Shown here piece by piece: positions 9,200 through 17,533 of a stretch of 64,000 nt of DNA. The translations under genes were made by a program, and so were the position numbers. The DNA is taken from positions 62,001 through 126,000 of the forward strand of contig CAWIHS010000006.1 of NCBI GenBank assembly GCA_963836005.1. The letters run 5' to 3'. Within the stretch, counting starts at the first letter, position 1; each line of letters begins with the position of its first letter. The DNA is from CAWIHS01 sp963836005. Lineage in GTDB: Bacteria; Pseudomonadota; Gammaproteobacteria; GRL18. The notes beneath the pieces were generated by a model. It was not told where the DNA came from, made no database searches, and saw only the letters and a program-made list of their open reading frames with translations.

Positions 9200-9970
9200 A
9201 TGTTAGGAAATTTGTATAGACGGATATTAATGCTGATACCCAAAAGAAGATTGCATCTGGCTGTGTATGAGCGATATATTGAACTGGTGAAATCCACGGT
9301 GTTGAATTCAGTCTATTTTCCAGGTGAACATGTAGCAGAAGGACGTATTTGGCCTTCTCAAAGAGCAATGACGATGATTGGTCAAAAACGGCTCGATAAT
9401 ATTCAAATGGCGGTTGAAACCCTGTTAAAAGAAAATATTAAGGGTGATCTGGTTGAAACCGGTGTCTGGAGAGGCGGCGCAGTTTTATTGATGAAAGCCA
9501 TATTGGTTGCTAATAATGACATACAACGAAAAGTGTTTCTGGCTGATTCATTTGCCGGTATTCCACCGGTTGATCTGGAAAAATATCCTGAAGATAAAGT
9601 ACATGAAGGTGCAGAAAAGCTGGATATTTTAAGTGATAATTCCATGCAGGAAGTTGAGGGTTATTTCACCCGGATGGGATTATTAGATGAACGGGTGATC
9701 TTTCTAAAAGGCTGGTTTGAAGATACTCTGCCAACGATAGAAACAGACTCAATAGCGCTGCTCAGACTTGACGGTGATATTTATAAGTCTACCTGGGAAT
9801 CGCTGACCTGCCTGTATGAAAAAGTGACTCCCGGCGGCTTTATCATTATAGATGATTATTATAGCTGGGATGGATGTAGAAAAGCAGTGGATGATTTCAG
9901 GAAAAAGAATTCCATTGATGATGAAATGCATGATATTGACTGGACCAGTCTATATTGGAGAAAAACATAA
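9200..9970 (+). CDS. TylF/MycF-family sugar O-methyltransferase
   Basis: SAM-dependent, probably metal-dependent O-methyltransferase of 256 aa. Family hallmarks are LVETGVWRGGAVLLMKA (about residues 83-100), FLADSFAGIPPVD (about 113), LLRLDGDIYKSTWESL (about 190) and GGFIIIDDYYSWDGCRKAVDDF (about 212). TylF and MycF methylate hydroxyls of deoxysugars, and homologues are frequent in O-antigen loci, where they methylate sugars of the polymer. ATG 9200 gives the standard length. It is separated from the arabinose operon by a repeat element and may have its own promoter. The exact sugar is unknown. Confidence 0.85.
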   Translation: MLGNLYRRILMLIPKRRLHLAVYERYIELVKSTVLNSVYFPGEHVAEGRIWPSQRAMTMIGQKRLDNIQMAVETLLKENIKGDLVETGVWRGGAVLLMKAILVANNDIQRKVFLADSFAGIPPVDLEKYPEDKVHEGAEKLDILSDNSMQEVEGYFTRMGLLDERVIFLKGWFEDTLPTIETDSIALLRLDGDIYKSTWESLTCLYEKVTPGGFIIIDDYYSWDGCRKAVDDFRKKNSIDDEMHDIDWTSLYWRKT

Positions 9971-10110
9971 CCGCATAATCCCGGATAAATTTAAAATGAA
10001 AGTAACTATTCGGCGTGTTTTAAGATCGTGATTGCTATCAGATATACAGAATCTTAGATACGCGCAATTGTTACAAATGAAACATCGTTAATTGTATTTG
10101 TTTACCAATA

Positions 10111-12045
10111 ATGAATTACAGACCAGATATTGATGGTTTAAGAGCCATTGCGGTACTAGCCGTAATTTTTTATCATCTGGATTTTACGTCTATATCGGGT
10201 GGTTTTGTTGGTGTAGATATATTCTTTGTTATATCCGGTTTTTTAATTACAAAAATTATCTATGCAGAAATTCAGGCAGGGTGTTTTTCAATTTCTGAAT
10301 TTTATATACGGCGCATTCGTCGCATATTTCCTGCACTTTTCTTTATTGTCCTGATCACTGCAATTTTTTCGATATTTTTAATTTCTGATCCGCAGCGAAT
10401 TGAGTTTTCAAAAAGCGTCATCAGCATGGCTTTGTTTGTATCTAATCTGTTTTTCTGGATGCATGATGATTACTTTTCAGTCGCTTCCGAATTAAAACCT
10501 CTGCTGCATACCTGGACATTAAGTGTAGAAGAACAATTCTATATCGTTTTCCCTCTTTTATTAGTCATAACGCGTTTTTTTTCAAGAGCAAAGTTGGCTA
10601 CCTGGTTAATCATATTACTATTGATGTCTTTATCGATCAGTATTTATCTCTCTGGCAGATTTCCCTCTGCCAATTTTTATCTCGCGCCTACAAGAGCCTG
10701 GGAGTTTTTATCAGGTTCTTTGCTGGCGATTGGAATTCTGCCCGAGACTAAGCCTTTATGGTTAAAAAACATAGCTGCGTTATTGGGCTTGTTTTTAATC
10801 ATAGCCTCGTCTCTGCTGTTAGATGATCACAGTGTCTTTCCTGGGATCAATGCCATTTATCCAACGCTGGGAACCTGCCTCATTATCTATGCAAATTCTG
10901 TTAAACAAACCTCGGTCTCTGTGTTTTTATCAAACCGCCCGATAAGGTATATCGGTTTAATCTCCTATTCATTATATCTCTGGCACTGGCCTGTTATTGC
11001 GCTGCTTAAAAACAATTTGACCGGTGAGCTGCAGAACTGGCATCAATGGTTGATATTATTACTGGTTTTTGTTTTATCTGTTTTGTCTTACCATTTTATT
11101 GAGCGGCCCTTTAGAAAAAACACCTACCTGAGAAAGCGGGTCAATCTGAAGACTGGTCTGGTTGCGGTCATTGCTATGATCTTGCTGGGGTATGCTCTTT
11201 ATCTTTACAGCACTGTAACTGCGGCAAAAAATATGACAGCAGAAACGGCTAACTTAAATCATCAATCCTTAACCAAAGGCTGCTTTGTTAAACCAGAGTC
11301 AGCCAGGAGTATTGAAAGATGCAGTTTTGGAAAACTGGATTCAGACAAGGTCTTTCTTTTGTGGGGCGATTCCCATGCTCTAGCGATGCTGCCGGCATTT
11401 GAGCAGGTTGCTGAAAATCAGGGTTGGCGGGGCATCAATGCATCGGTGATTGGGTGTCCGCCATTATTTGATGTATTTATCAATGATGCTGACAGTGCTT
11501 CTAAATGTGATGGACGTATTACGAATAATATTAAAAAGTTTTTAAGCATAAACAAAGTGGATGCTGTGTTTATGGTGTCAAGATGGACCCTGTACGAGAA
11601 AGGCTGGATTAGAAATGGACGACTCATGAAACCAAACAGTTTTATATCAGATAGACAGGAAATGGGCATAGATGCCCAGGCCAGTTCAAGGGTTCTTGCG
11701 CGGGCGATAGAACGCACCGCCCGCTATTTAACCGATAAAATCGCTGTGCCAACTGTTATTCTGGCTCCTGTACCCGTTTTACCCAGACTTATAGATAAAC
11801 TTGAAGATAAACGCGGCATATCAAGAGCAGACTATATCCAGCAAAGACAGTTTGTAGATAAACTTTTTGATCAGGTCAGTCAATATGAATTATTAACTAT
11901 CATTGATCCCATTGATATTTTGTGTGCAGAAGACAACTGTAGCGTTTATGCCCAGGATACCCCGTTATATCTTGATGATAATCATCTCTCAGCTGCAGGT
12001 GCACTCCTGCTATACCCGATTATTCAGGCATCCGGTGTGTTCTAA
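10111..12045 (+). CDS. OafA/YrhL-type O-acyltransferase with SGNH domain
   Basis: Two-part membrane acyltransferase of 644 aa. Residues 1-360 are an acyltransferase-3 domain of about ten membrane helices opening with YRPDIDGLRAIAVLAVIFYHL, where the His is conserved. Residues about 410-640 are a periplasmic SGNH hydrolase-like domain with LWGDSHALAM (Ser about 420) and the C-terminal DDNHLSAAGA block that supplies the Asp-x-x-His pair. Proteins with this fusion acetylate O-antigen sugars, taking acyl groups across the membrane. The gene stands alone between 140-base gaps on each side. The family call is strong; the acceptor is unknown. Confidence 0.93.
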   Translation: MNYRPDIDGLRAIAVLAVIFYHLDFTSISGGFVGVDIFFVISGFLITKIIYAEIQAGCFSISEFYIRRIRRIFPALFFIVLITAIFSIFLISDPQRIEFSKSVISMALFVSNLFFWMHDDYFSVASELKPLLHTWTLSVEEQFYIVFPLLLVITRFFSRAKLATWLIILLLMSLSISIYLSGRFPSANFYLAPTRAWEFLSGSLLAIGILPETKPLWLKNIAALLGLFLIIASSLLLDDHSVFPGINAIYPTLGTCLIIYANSVKQTSVSVFLSNRPIRYIGLISYSLYLWHWPVIALLKNNLTGELQNWHQWLILLLVFVLSVLSYHFIERPFRKNTYLRKRVNLKTGLVAVIAMILLGYALYLYSTVTAAKNMTAETANLNHQSLTKGCFVKPESARSIERCSFGKLDSDKVFLLWGDSHALAMLPAFEQVAENQGWRGINASVIGCPPLFDVFINDADSASKCDGRITNNIKKFLSINKVDAVFMVSRWTLYEKGWIRNGRLMKPNSFISDRQEMGIDAQASSRVLARAIERTARYLTDKIAVPTVILAPVPVLPRLIDKLEDKRGISRADYIQQRQFVDKLFDQVSQYELLTIIDPIDILCAEDNCSVYAQDTPLYLDDNHLSAAGALLLYPIIQASGVF

Positions 12046-12179
12046 ATGTTCGCAAATGGCTGTTAGCGCCATTAATTTAAGTGATAGTGGTAAAGTCAGT
12101 TGATTTTGGATAAATCAAGCTGATATCATGCATCTGCAAGTAAACCTCAGAATCTTATCATTTATTACGGATTAATAGC

Positions 12180-13064
12180 GTGAAAATAAATACAGACTGT
12201 GAACTGGTCTTTTTTGTCTCATCTTCAGGACACTGTACATTTGACTGTCAATATTGCATTGTTAATCCAATTGTCAAGCATCAGCCTTCATTGAACTATA
12301 GTGATTTTGCTTATTTACTGGATTATTTTGGTAATCAGAAAACTTTTTTTGCCCTGTCTGGTAAAGGCGATTTTTTTGCCAGTTATCCTCGTTCTGAGCG
12401 ATTATTGAGCAGATTGCTGGACCATAACGTGGAGATTGCCCTGGATACCAATGGATCTATACTTCAGGACTTTAAAGATTTAAATAGCGAAAAGCTGGAA
12501 AAAATTCGTTATATTAATCTGACCATGCATTATCATCAATTAAAAGAAAAAAAGCTTCAATCACGCTGGATAGAGAATACCAGGTTCTTTCTTGAAAAAC
12601 GCTTTGAGCAGGTACATCCTGACTATATCATGTCGCCTTTGCTGCAGGATGAATGGGATGAGGCATTAAAATTTTATAAACAGAATATATTTGATATTAC
12701 CGCTAAAAAAATACTTATGGTCAGAGATATCAATCAGCCTTTTTCAGTGGAACAGGAGAATTATTTCCAGCAACTGGCTGATAAGTATGAACCTGCGATA
12801 GCCGGAAAACATAAGGAAGATTTTACTAAAACATTTAATGAATCGAAGGTTTTATGCCCCGCCGGGCATAAATTTTTCCGTATATGGAATGACGGACGCA
12901 TGCAGGGATGTCCAAATTTACCTCACGTTAAAGAATTATTTGATAATGGTAACTTAAAACAGAGGGATCTTAAGGTGCGTGAGGATTATTTTGAGTGTTC
13001 AACGCCGAACTTTTGTGATTGTCATGTTATTGGTGATCTGGGTAAAATGAAATCCGCAGAATAA
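12180..13064 (+). CDS. Radical SAM protein with C-terminal SPASM-like cysteines
   Basis: A 294-aa protein with the radical SAM cluster motif C19xxxC23xxC26 (CTFDCQYC). After a TIM-barrel-like stretch a second cysteine set follows: VLCPAG (about 228), GCPN (about 245) and FECSTPNFCDCH near the end. This arrangement resembles an auxiliary iron-sulfur cluster as in SPASM or Twitch proteins. No precursor peptide gene is visible beside it. It sits among glycan-modifying genes, so it may act on a sugar or lipid rather than a peptide, but the function is unknown. GTG is the only reasonable start. The downstream gene converges with a two-base gap. Confidence 0.75.
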   Translation: MKINTDCELVFFVSSSGHCTFDCQYCIVNPIVKHQPSLNYSDFAYLLDYFGNQKTFFALSGKGDFFASYPRSERLLSRLLDHNVEIALDTNGSILQDFKDLNSEKLEKIRYINLTMHYHQLKEKKLQSRWIENTRFFLEKRFEQVHPDYIMSPLLQDEWDEALKFYKQNIFDITAKKILMVRDINQPFSVEQENYFQQLADKYEPAIAGKHKEDFTKTFNESKVLCPAGHKFFRIWNDGRMQGCPNLPHVKELFDNGNLKQRDLKVREDYFECSTPNFCDCHVIGDLGKMKSAE

Positions 13065-13066
13065 AG

Positions 13067-14173
13067 TTATCTTTTTATCCAGTGCCAAATTTCAGGTTTG
13101 ACCCAAAACCTGTTTAATGGAGCAATGCGTAAATACTGATGTCCGTCAGGTAAAATGTCCCAGATGTCGTATGGGAATTTAAACGCTTCTCCTGTCATTA
13201 TCCTTCCTGCCGCAGGAAGAAAATAAGGCGACGGGGACCATTCGATTAAACAGGCAGATTTTGTCTTTAATGGAATGATAATCCCTGCAGCGCTTTCCCG
13301 TCTGCCAAAATCCAGTAATTTCGGTGACCATGTCTCTGAATGGCTTTTTCCCACAGCTTTAAGAGTGCTTTTTATGAGCAAATTATCAGCATAGTGCTTG
13401 GCTAAAAACTGCCTGGCTGATTGAGCCATATAATCGTCTTTCAAGGCCTGCTGGTCCCGAGCACAACCACTAAATTTATGCACAATGTGTGCATCAGGAA
13501 CATACAGGAGTTTGTAGTTTTTACGTCTAATACGCTTGAATAAATCAGTGTCTTCATAATACATAAAAAACTGGGGATCAAATAATCCCCCGCACCTGTC
13601 TACCACGGCTCTTTTCAGTAATACACTGCCGCCTGAAAGGTTATTTTGCGTGACAGGCTTGCGGCTTGACCAATAGTTTATCGAGCTTCTTCTAAATATA
13701 AGGCTCCTGATCCACAATATTTTTTTGATGAATGAAACAGGGTAGTTGTGTAGATAATAGGAAAAAGGGCTGGTGTTAATACTTTGCGGCAAAATGAATT
13801 CGAGCTGATCATCCCAGAATATTTTTGGACCTACAGCGGCCAGATTTCGTTTTGATTCTAGTTGCGTTAGTAATATGTCTAATGCCCCTTCAATTAAGTA
13901 GGCGTCAGGGTTTATGAGAAAGACATAGGGATCATTAGTTTGATCGTAAACGTAATTACACGCCTTTGCAAAACCCGTATTTTCTCCCATGTCATGGAGC
14001 GTAAATGTAAAGTAATATTGTAATGCTTTTAGCGCTTCATGTTCATCCTGGTCATTTGAATTATCTGCAACATGGATATGAATATTTTTAGAGCATTTAT
14101 TTTTTTTTAATGAAGCAAGGCTCAATCTCAGATCATTGGATGAAAAAAAGTTTACAATAATAATAGTGATCAT
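13067..14173 (-). CDS. GT2-family glycosyltransferase (rhamnosyltransferase-like)
   Basis: Cytoplasmic GT-A fold glycosyltransferase of 368 aa. It starts with ITIIIVNFFSSNDLRLSLASL, then VADNSNDQDEHE (about residue 36), GENTGFAKACN (about 65) and the metal-binding INPDAYL (about 88). The acceptor-side motif FFMYYEDTDLFKRIRRK (about 205) is typical of WbbL/RfbF-type rhamnosyltransferases. A roughly 100-residue C-terminal tail extends past the catalytic domain. It is the last gene of a three-gene minus-strand operon with an acyltransferase and a methyltransferase. The sugar is unknown. Confidence 0.87.
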   Translation of the reverse strand: MITIIIVNFFSSNDLRLSLASLKKNKCSKNIHIHVADNSNDQDEHEALKALQYYFTFTLHDMGENTGFAKACNYVYDQTNDPYVFLINPDAYLIEGALDILLTQLESKRNLAAVGPKIFWDDQLEFILPQSINTSPFSYYLHNYPVSFIKKILWIRSLIFRRSSINYWSSRKPVTQNNLSGGSVLLKRAVVDRCGGLFDPQFFMYYEDTDLFKRIRRKNYKLLYVPDAHIVHKFSGCARDQQALKDDYMAQSARQFLAKHYADNLLIKSTLKAVGKSHSETWSPKLLDFGRRESAAGIIIPLKTKSACLIEWSPSPYFLPAAGRIMTGEAFKFPYDIWDILPDGHQYLRIAPLNRFWVKPEIWHWIKR

Positions 14174-14185
14174 GTTTATTGTTGG

Positions 14186-15154
14186 TTAAGAAATATAATG
14201 ATTCATCAATTCCGAAGTCCACCATCTTCCCGGATATTTTTTTATGGGCTGCTGTAAAAAGGTATATAATTGGCTAACGGTATGACTAATATCTTTAATA
14301 TCATAAACATCACTGCAATAGATATGATATTGACCAGAACCCTGGTTCAAACAATAAAAAGCAGCCATCTTACTGTGCGTTTTTTGTGCCAGCCGGAATG
14401 GGCCGGGTGCCATGTGATAGTGATTATCAATAAAAGGGGCAATGATTTGAGGCGAAGCATCCTTGCCTGTTGCAGGCAGGTCGGCAAGTATAAAGACAAT
14501 TTCGTTATTGTGCAGTGCATTATAAAAAAATCGTAAATTATCCTCTATATCAATGATTTGTCCGCCATTAAAATATTTTTCCATGCCACGGTATTTTTTA
14601 TCATAGAAATTTTTCACCTCTTCACTGACCCTGGGATCATCTATGGATGAAGACATCGCATTCACTTTTATGCCTTTCATGCCCAGCATGACCATACCCA
14701 TGGTGAAGCAATCGTAGTGACAGCAGAGTACCACCAGGCCGGTACCCGATTGAATCGTTTGTTGCCATGATGCAAAATTGTAAATGTGGCTTTTATCAAA
14801 CAGCTGTTTAATGTTGCGGTGTGGAAACATGGCTGCATCAAGCTCTTCACGGGAAAAACTTATAAATCGTTGGTAGGTTAAGAAACGTTTTTTTAGCGGT
14901 GAACTTTGCGGGACTATTTTATCTAGAGCATGATAAGTACCCGTTTTTACAAACTTTGAATTCATGGCAATGGAGCGCCACTCCAGGTCTAAAATCCCAT
15001 TCACCAATCCGCGCAGCCAGGAGAATTTTTCGCCAAAAAAAACAGGCAGGTGAGACATAAGGGGTAAAAGCCATTGATAGCTGATTTTTTGATAAGCCAG
15101 AGCGGTTATTTTTGAGATATTCTTGAGCACGATTTGAAGATTGAAAAATTCCAT
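14186..15154 (-). CDS. LpxL/HtrB-like acyltransferase, divergent
   Basis: A 322-aa protein resembling the lipid A late acyltransferase family. The core GTGLVVLCCHYDCFTMGMVML (about residues 139-158) corresponds to the region holding the catalytic HX4D/E of LpxL. Here the position five after His is Thr, while an Asp sits two after it (H-Y-D). Further family-like blocks are VFILADLPATGK and APGPFRLAQKTHSKMAAFY. It lies between a GT2 gene and a methyltransferase gene, 12 and 43 bases away. Such LpxL-like genes in glycan loci may acylate a sugar or glycolipid. The distant family call is moderately sure; activity is uncertain. Confidence 0.65.
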   Translation of the reverse strand: MEFFNLQIVLKNISKITALAYQKISYQWLLPLMSHLPVFFGEKFSWLRGLVNGILDLEWRSIAMNSKFVKTGTYHALDKIVPQSSPLKKRFLTYQRFISFSREELDAAMFPHRNIKQLFDKSHIYNFASWQQTIQSGTGLVVLCCHYDCFTMGMVMLGMKGIKVNAMSSSIDDPRVSEEVKNFYDKKYRGMEKYFNGGQIIDIEDNLRFFYNALHNNEIVFILADLPATGKDASPQIIAPFIDNHYHMAPGPFRLAQKTHSKMAAFYCLNQGSGQYHIYCSDVYDIKDISHTVSQLYTFLQQPIKKYPGRWWTSELMNHYIS

Positions 15155-15197
15155 TTATCCGACGATGTTTGCATAGCACATTATATAAAAACAAGCT

Positions 15198-16439
15198 TTA
15201 ATCATTACTGATTGATTTTTTTGCTACAATTCTAAAACTGACTGTTTTTAAGCTTTCCCAGTCAATGTGTTGACCCTGTTTTTCTAAAAGCACAAAATTA
15301 TGCTGAACTTTTGGAGGTAATTCAGCCTGAACAGGCAGTATTTTCTTTACTTCATAACCTGTATGACCAAGCAGTTCAGAAATGGTTTTTCGGGTAAAAA
15401 AGCGCACATGTGTTGTACATAAAGTTCCGCCTGGAAGGTAGTCCCAACGCCCGCTTAATAAATCAAGCACAATACTCCAGTGGCCCACATTAGGAATACT
15501 TAATAACAATCTGCCGTTGTCGTGCAGAAAGTAACGGGCAATATGCTTTAACAGTGCGTCAGGCTCAGCAAAGTGTTCAAGCACATCAAGCAGGCTGACA
15601 CAATCGAACATTTTATCAGTTTTTAGTGTTAATGCATTAGTCTTATAGACTTTGTCCAGTTTTAATTGCGCTAAATTCGCAGCTGTAGTATTTACCTCAA
15701 TTCCTTCAACGAGGATATTTCGTTGCTTTTTTACCGCATGGCCAAATTCTCCATTGGAGCAGCCAATGTCAAGTAATGATGTTGCCGTTGAAGGGATCAG
15801 CTCAATCATTTGCTGATTAGCGCCGCTAAAATAATCAGCAAATGGGTGAATATAGGCTCCCGTGGACACGACGGTATTGCAATCTGGCAGCTGAGGAATA
15901 ATGAATAAATTATAATCCGGCTGAGCGGCAGAAATAATTGAGGTTAGCGATGAATACTTTATTGCGAACATCGAAACGGGGCGATTGTCGTAGGCGGTAA
16001 ACTCAAGTTGTTTATTTTTCAAATAAACGCACACGTAGCGCTCATACCCTGCCAGGGTAAAATAATGCGCTGCTTTTTCTTCAGGGTACTGATCAGGATA
16101 AGCAGAGGGTACTACACAATCTATATTATCCTGATTGAGCAGGTTTACCATTCTGTGAATGATTTCTTTGTGCATTAATAATGCGGGCTGTTTTACCAGG
16201 AATACCACATCAGCTGCTAAAGGCTGCAAATGGCCGATATCTTTTAACGCCGCTTTTAGAGCCTGGTTTAATTCAATGTCATCAACGTAATCGTCAGTAT
16301 TGTTAGCGGTTTCCAGGAGAATAAATTTAAGCGGGTAATCGGGGGGGAAATTATTTTTAAATAAATCAAATGCAAGACTGAGTTCTGCCGAGTCCCGGTA
16401 CCAGGAAGGATAAATGACGAGAATATAAAGGCTGGGCAT
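15198..16439 (-). CDS. SAM-dependent methyltransferase with N-terminal extension
   Basis: A 413-aa protein. The C-terminal half is a class I methyltransferase with motif I SLLDIGCSNGEFG (about residue 218), an acidic EGIEVN end of strand 2 and FDCVSLLDVLEHFAEP (about 275). The following GHWSIVLDLLSGRWDY block is typical of Methyltransf_23 enzymes of O-antigen loci. The first about 200 residues look like a GT2-like or other glycan-associated fold (LYILVIYPSWYRDSAELSLAFDLF) without a clear catalytic motif. It is the first gene of the minus-strand operon 16439 to 13067. The substrate is not evident. Confidence 0.75.
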   Translation of the reverse strand: MPSLYILVIYPSWYRDSAELSLAFDLFKNNFPPDYPLKFILLETANNTDDYVDDIELNQALKAALKDIGHLQPLAADVVFLVKQPALLMHKEIIHRMVNLLNQDNIDCVVPSAYPDQYPEEKAAHYFTLAGYERYVCVYLKNKQLEFTAYDNRPVSMFAIKYSSLTSIISAAQPDYNLFIIPQLPDCNTVVSTGAYIHPFADYFSGANQQMIELIPSTATSLLDIGCSNGEFGHAVKKQRNILVEGIEVNTTAANLAQLKLDKVYKTNALTLKTDKMFDCVSLLDVLEHFAEPDALLKHIARYFLHDNGRLLLSIPNVGHWSIVLDLLSGRWDYLPGGTLCTTHVRFFTRKTISELLGHTGYEVKKILPVQAELPPKVQHNFVLLEKQGQHIDWESLKTVSFRIVAKKSISND

Positions 16440-16600
16440 AGTATGATGTATTGCTTATCAGGTGTATTGATTAATAACGCTGGTTCATTGTTATGACCAG
16501 AAGAACCTCTCTGGCACGACATTGTATCTCAGTGTAAACACAATAGCAGTAATATATAATATTCGTTTGTTCAACCTGAAAGGAAGATAAGGGAGTGGAT

Positions 16601-17518
16601 ATGCGTGAGTTCAATGTCCTGATTGTCACTTACAATGGCGGACAATCAATCACGAATCTCATAAATCACCTGCTGGAAGCCGGCAAAAATTTCTCACTCG
16701 ACGTTCTGGTTGTAGATAACGCATCCACAGATAACACGATTGCTCAATTGGAAAATCAGCTAATAGAGCGACTCACCATCATTAAAAACAGTGAAAATTA
16801 TGGAATAGCGAAGGCCTTTAATCAAGGAATAAACTATTTTAATAAAAAAGCGGCAAAATGGGTATTGATCCTTGATCAGGACAGCGCGCTTGCAGAGGAT
16901 TTTTTTAACTCCTATGCACAATTATTGCCTCGCATAGACTCAGATTGTACTTCCATTGCCGCCGTCTGTTCAAATGCCATTAATGATAATGCTTTTGCAT
17001 TTAAACATAAACCCTGTTTATGGACCGGATCTTCCTTTATAGTTGTGCCTGATATTATCGACGAAAAAATATGTGGTCTTCCTGTTGTAGCTTCATCAAT
17101 CTCTTCGGGTACTTTTTACCGGACGGCTGTGGTTAAGCAGCTTGGAGGATTTAAGGAAGACTATTTTATTGATTTCGTGGATCATGAATATCACCTTAAA
17201 CTGGCTAAACATGGAAGCAAAATGGTTTGGAACCAGCAGGCAAAGTTTTACCATAATCTGGGGATTAAACTGCAAAATACAGATAACGCCGCCTGGCTGG
17301 AACATCCGCCATTTAGATATTATTATATGGCCCGAAATATGGCTCATGGTTTTTATTCCTATGGCGGTATCAGGGGGTTGAGTGCTTTTTTGCAAACCCT
17401 GCCGGGTCATGTTCGAATGACATTTAAATACAGTGATGCTCCCTGGAACATATCATGGAATATAGCCAAAGGCTTGATGCATGCAGGTTTAGGAAAAATG
17501 GGTAAAAAACCCGATTAA
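16601..17518 (+). CDS. GT2-family glycosyltransferase (rhamnosyltransferase-like)
   Basis: GT-A fold glycosyltransferase of about 305 aa. Visible motifs are VLIVTYNGGQSITNLINHL at the start, VLVVDNASTDNT (about residue 35), ENYGIAKAFNQGI (about 65), the DxD-like ILDQDSAL (about 90) and FIDFVDHEYHLKLAKHG (about 190). The layout matches RfbF-like rhamnosyltransferases. I chose ATG 16601, which has GGGAG just upstream; GTG 16595 is an alternative with AAGGAAG upstream. The gene is divergent from the methyltransferase at 16439. It is followed 15 bases later by the methyltransferase-GNAT fusion, so the two are probably co-transcribed. Confidence 0.87.
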   Translation: MREFNVLIVTYNGGQSITNLINHLLEAGKNFSLDVLVVDNASTDNTIAQLENQLIERLTIIKNSENYGIAKAFNQGINYFNKKAAKWVLILDQDSALAEDFFNSYAQLLPRIDSDCTSIAAVCSNAINDNAFAFKHKPCLWTGSSFIVVPDIIDEKICGLPVVASSISSGTFYRTAVVKQLGGFKEDYFIDFVDHEYHLKLAKHGSKMVWNQQAKFYHNLGIKLQNTDNAAWLEHPPFRYYYMARNMAHGFYSYGGIRGLSAFLQTLPGHVRMTFKYSDAPWNISWNIAKGLMHAGLGKMGKKPD

Positions 17519-17533
17519 CATTGTCATAAGTTG

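Noticed and set aside
9018..9206. 62-aa frame before the TylF-like gene.
   Set aside because: It starts inside the end of a repeat, has no recognisable features, and overlaps the real gene start.
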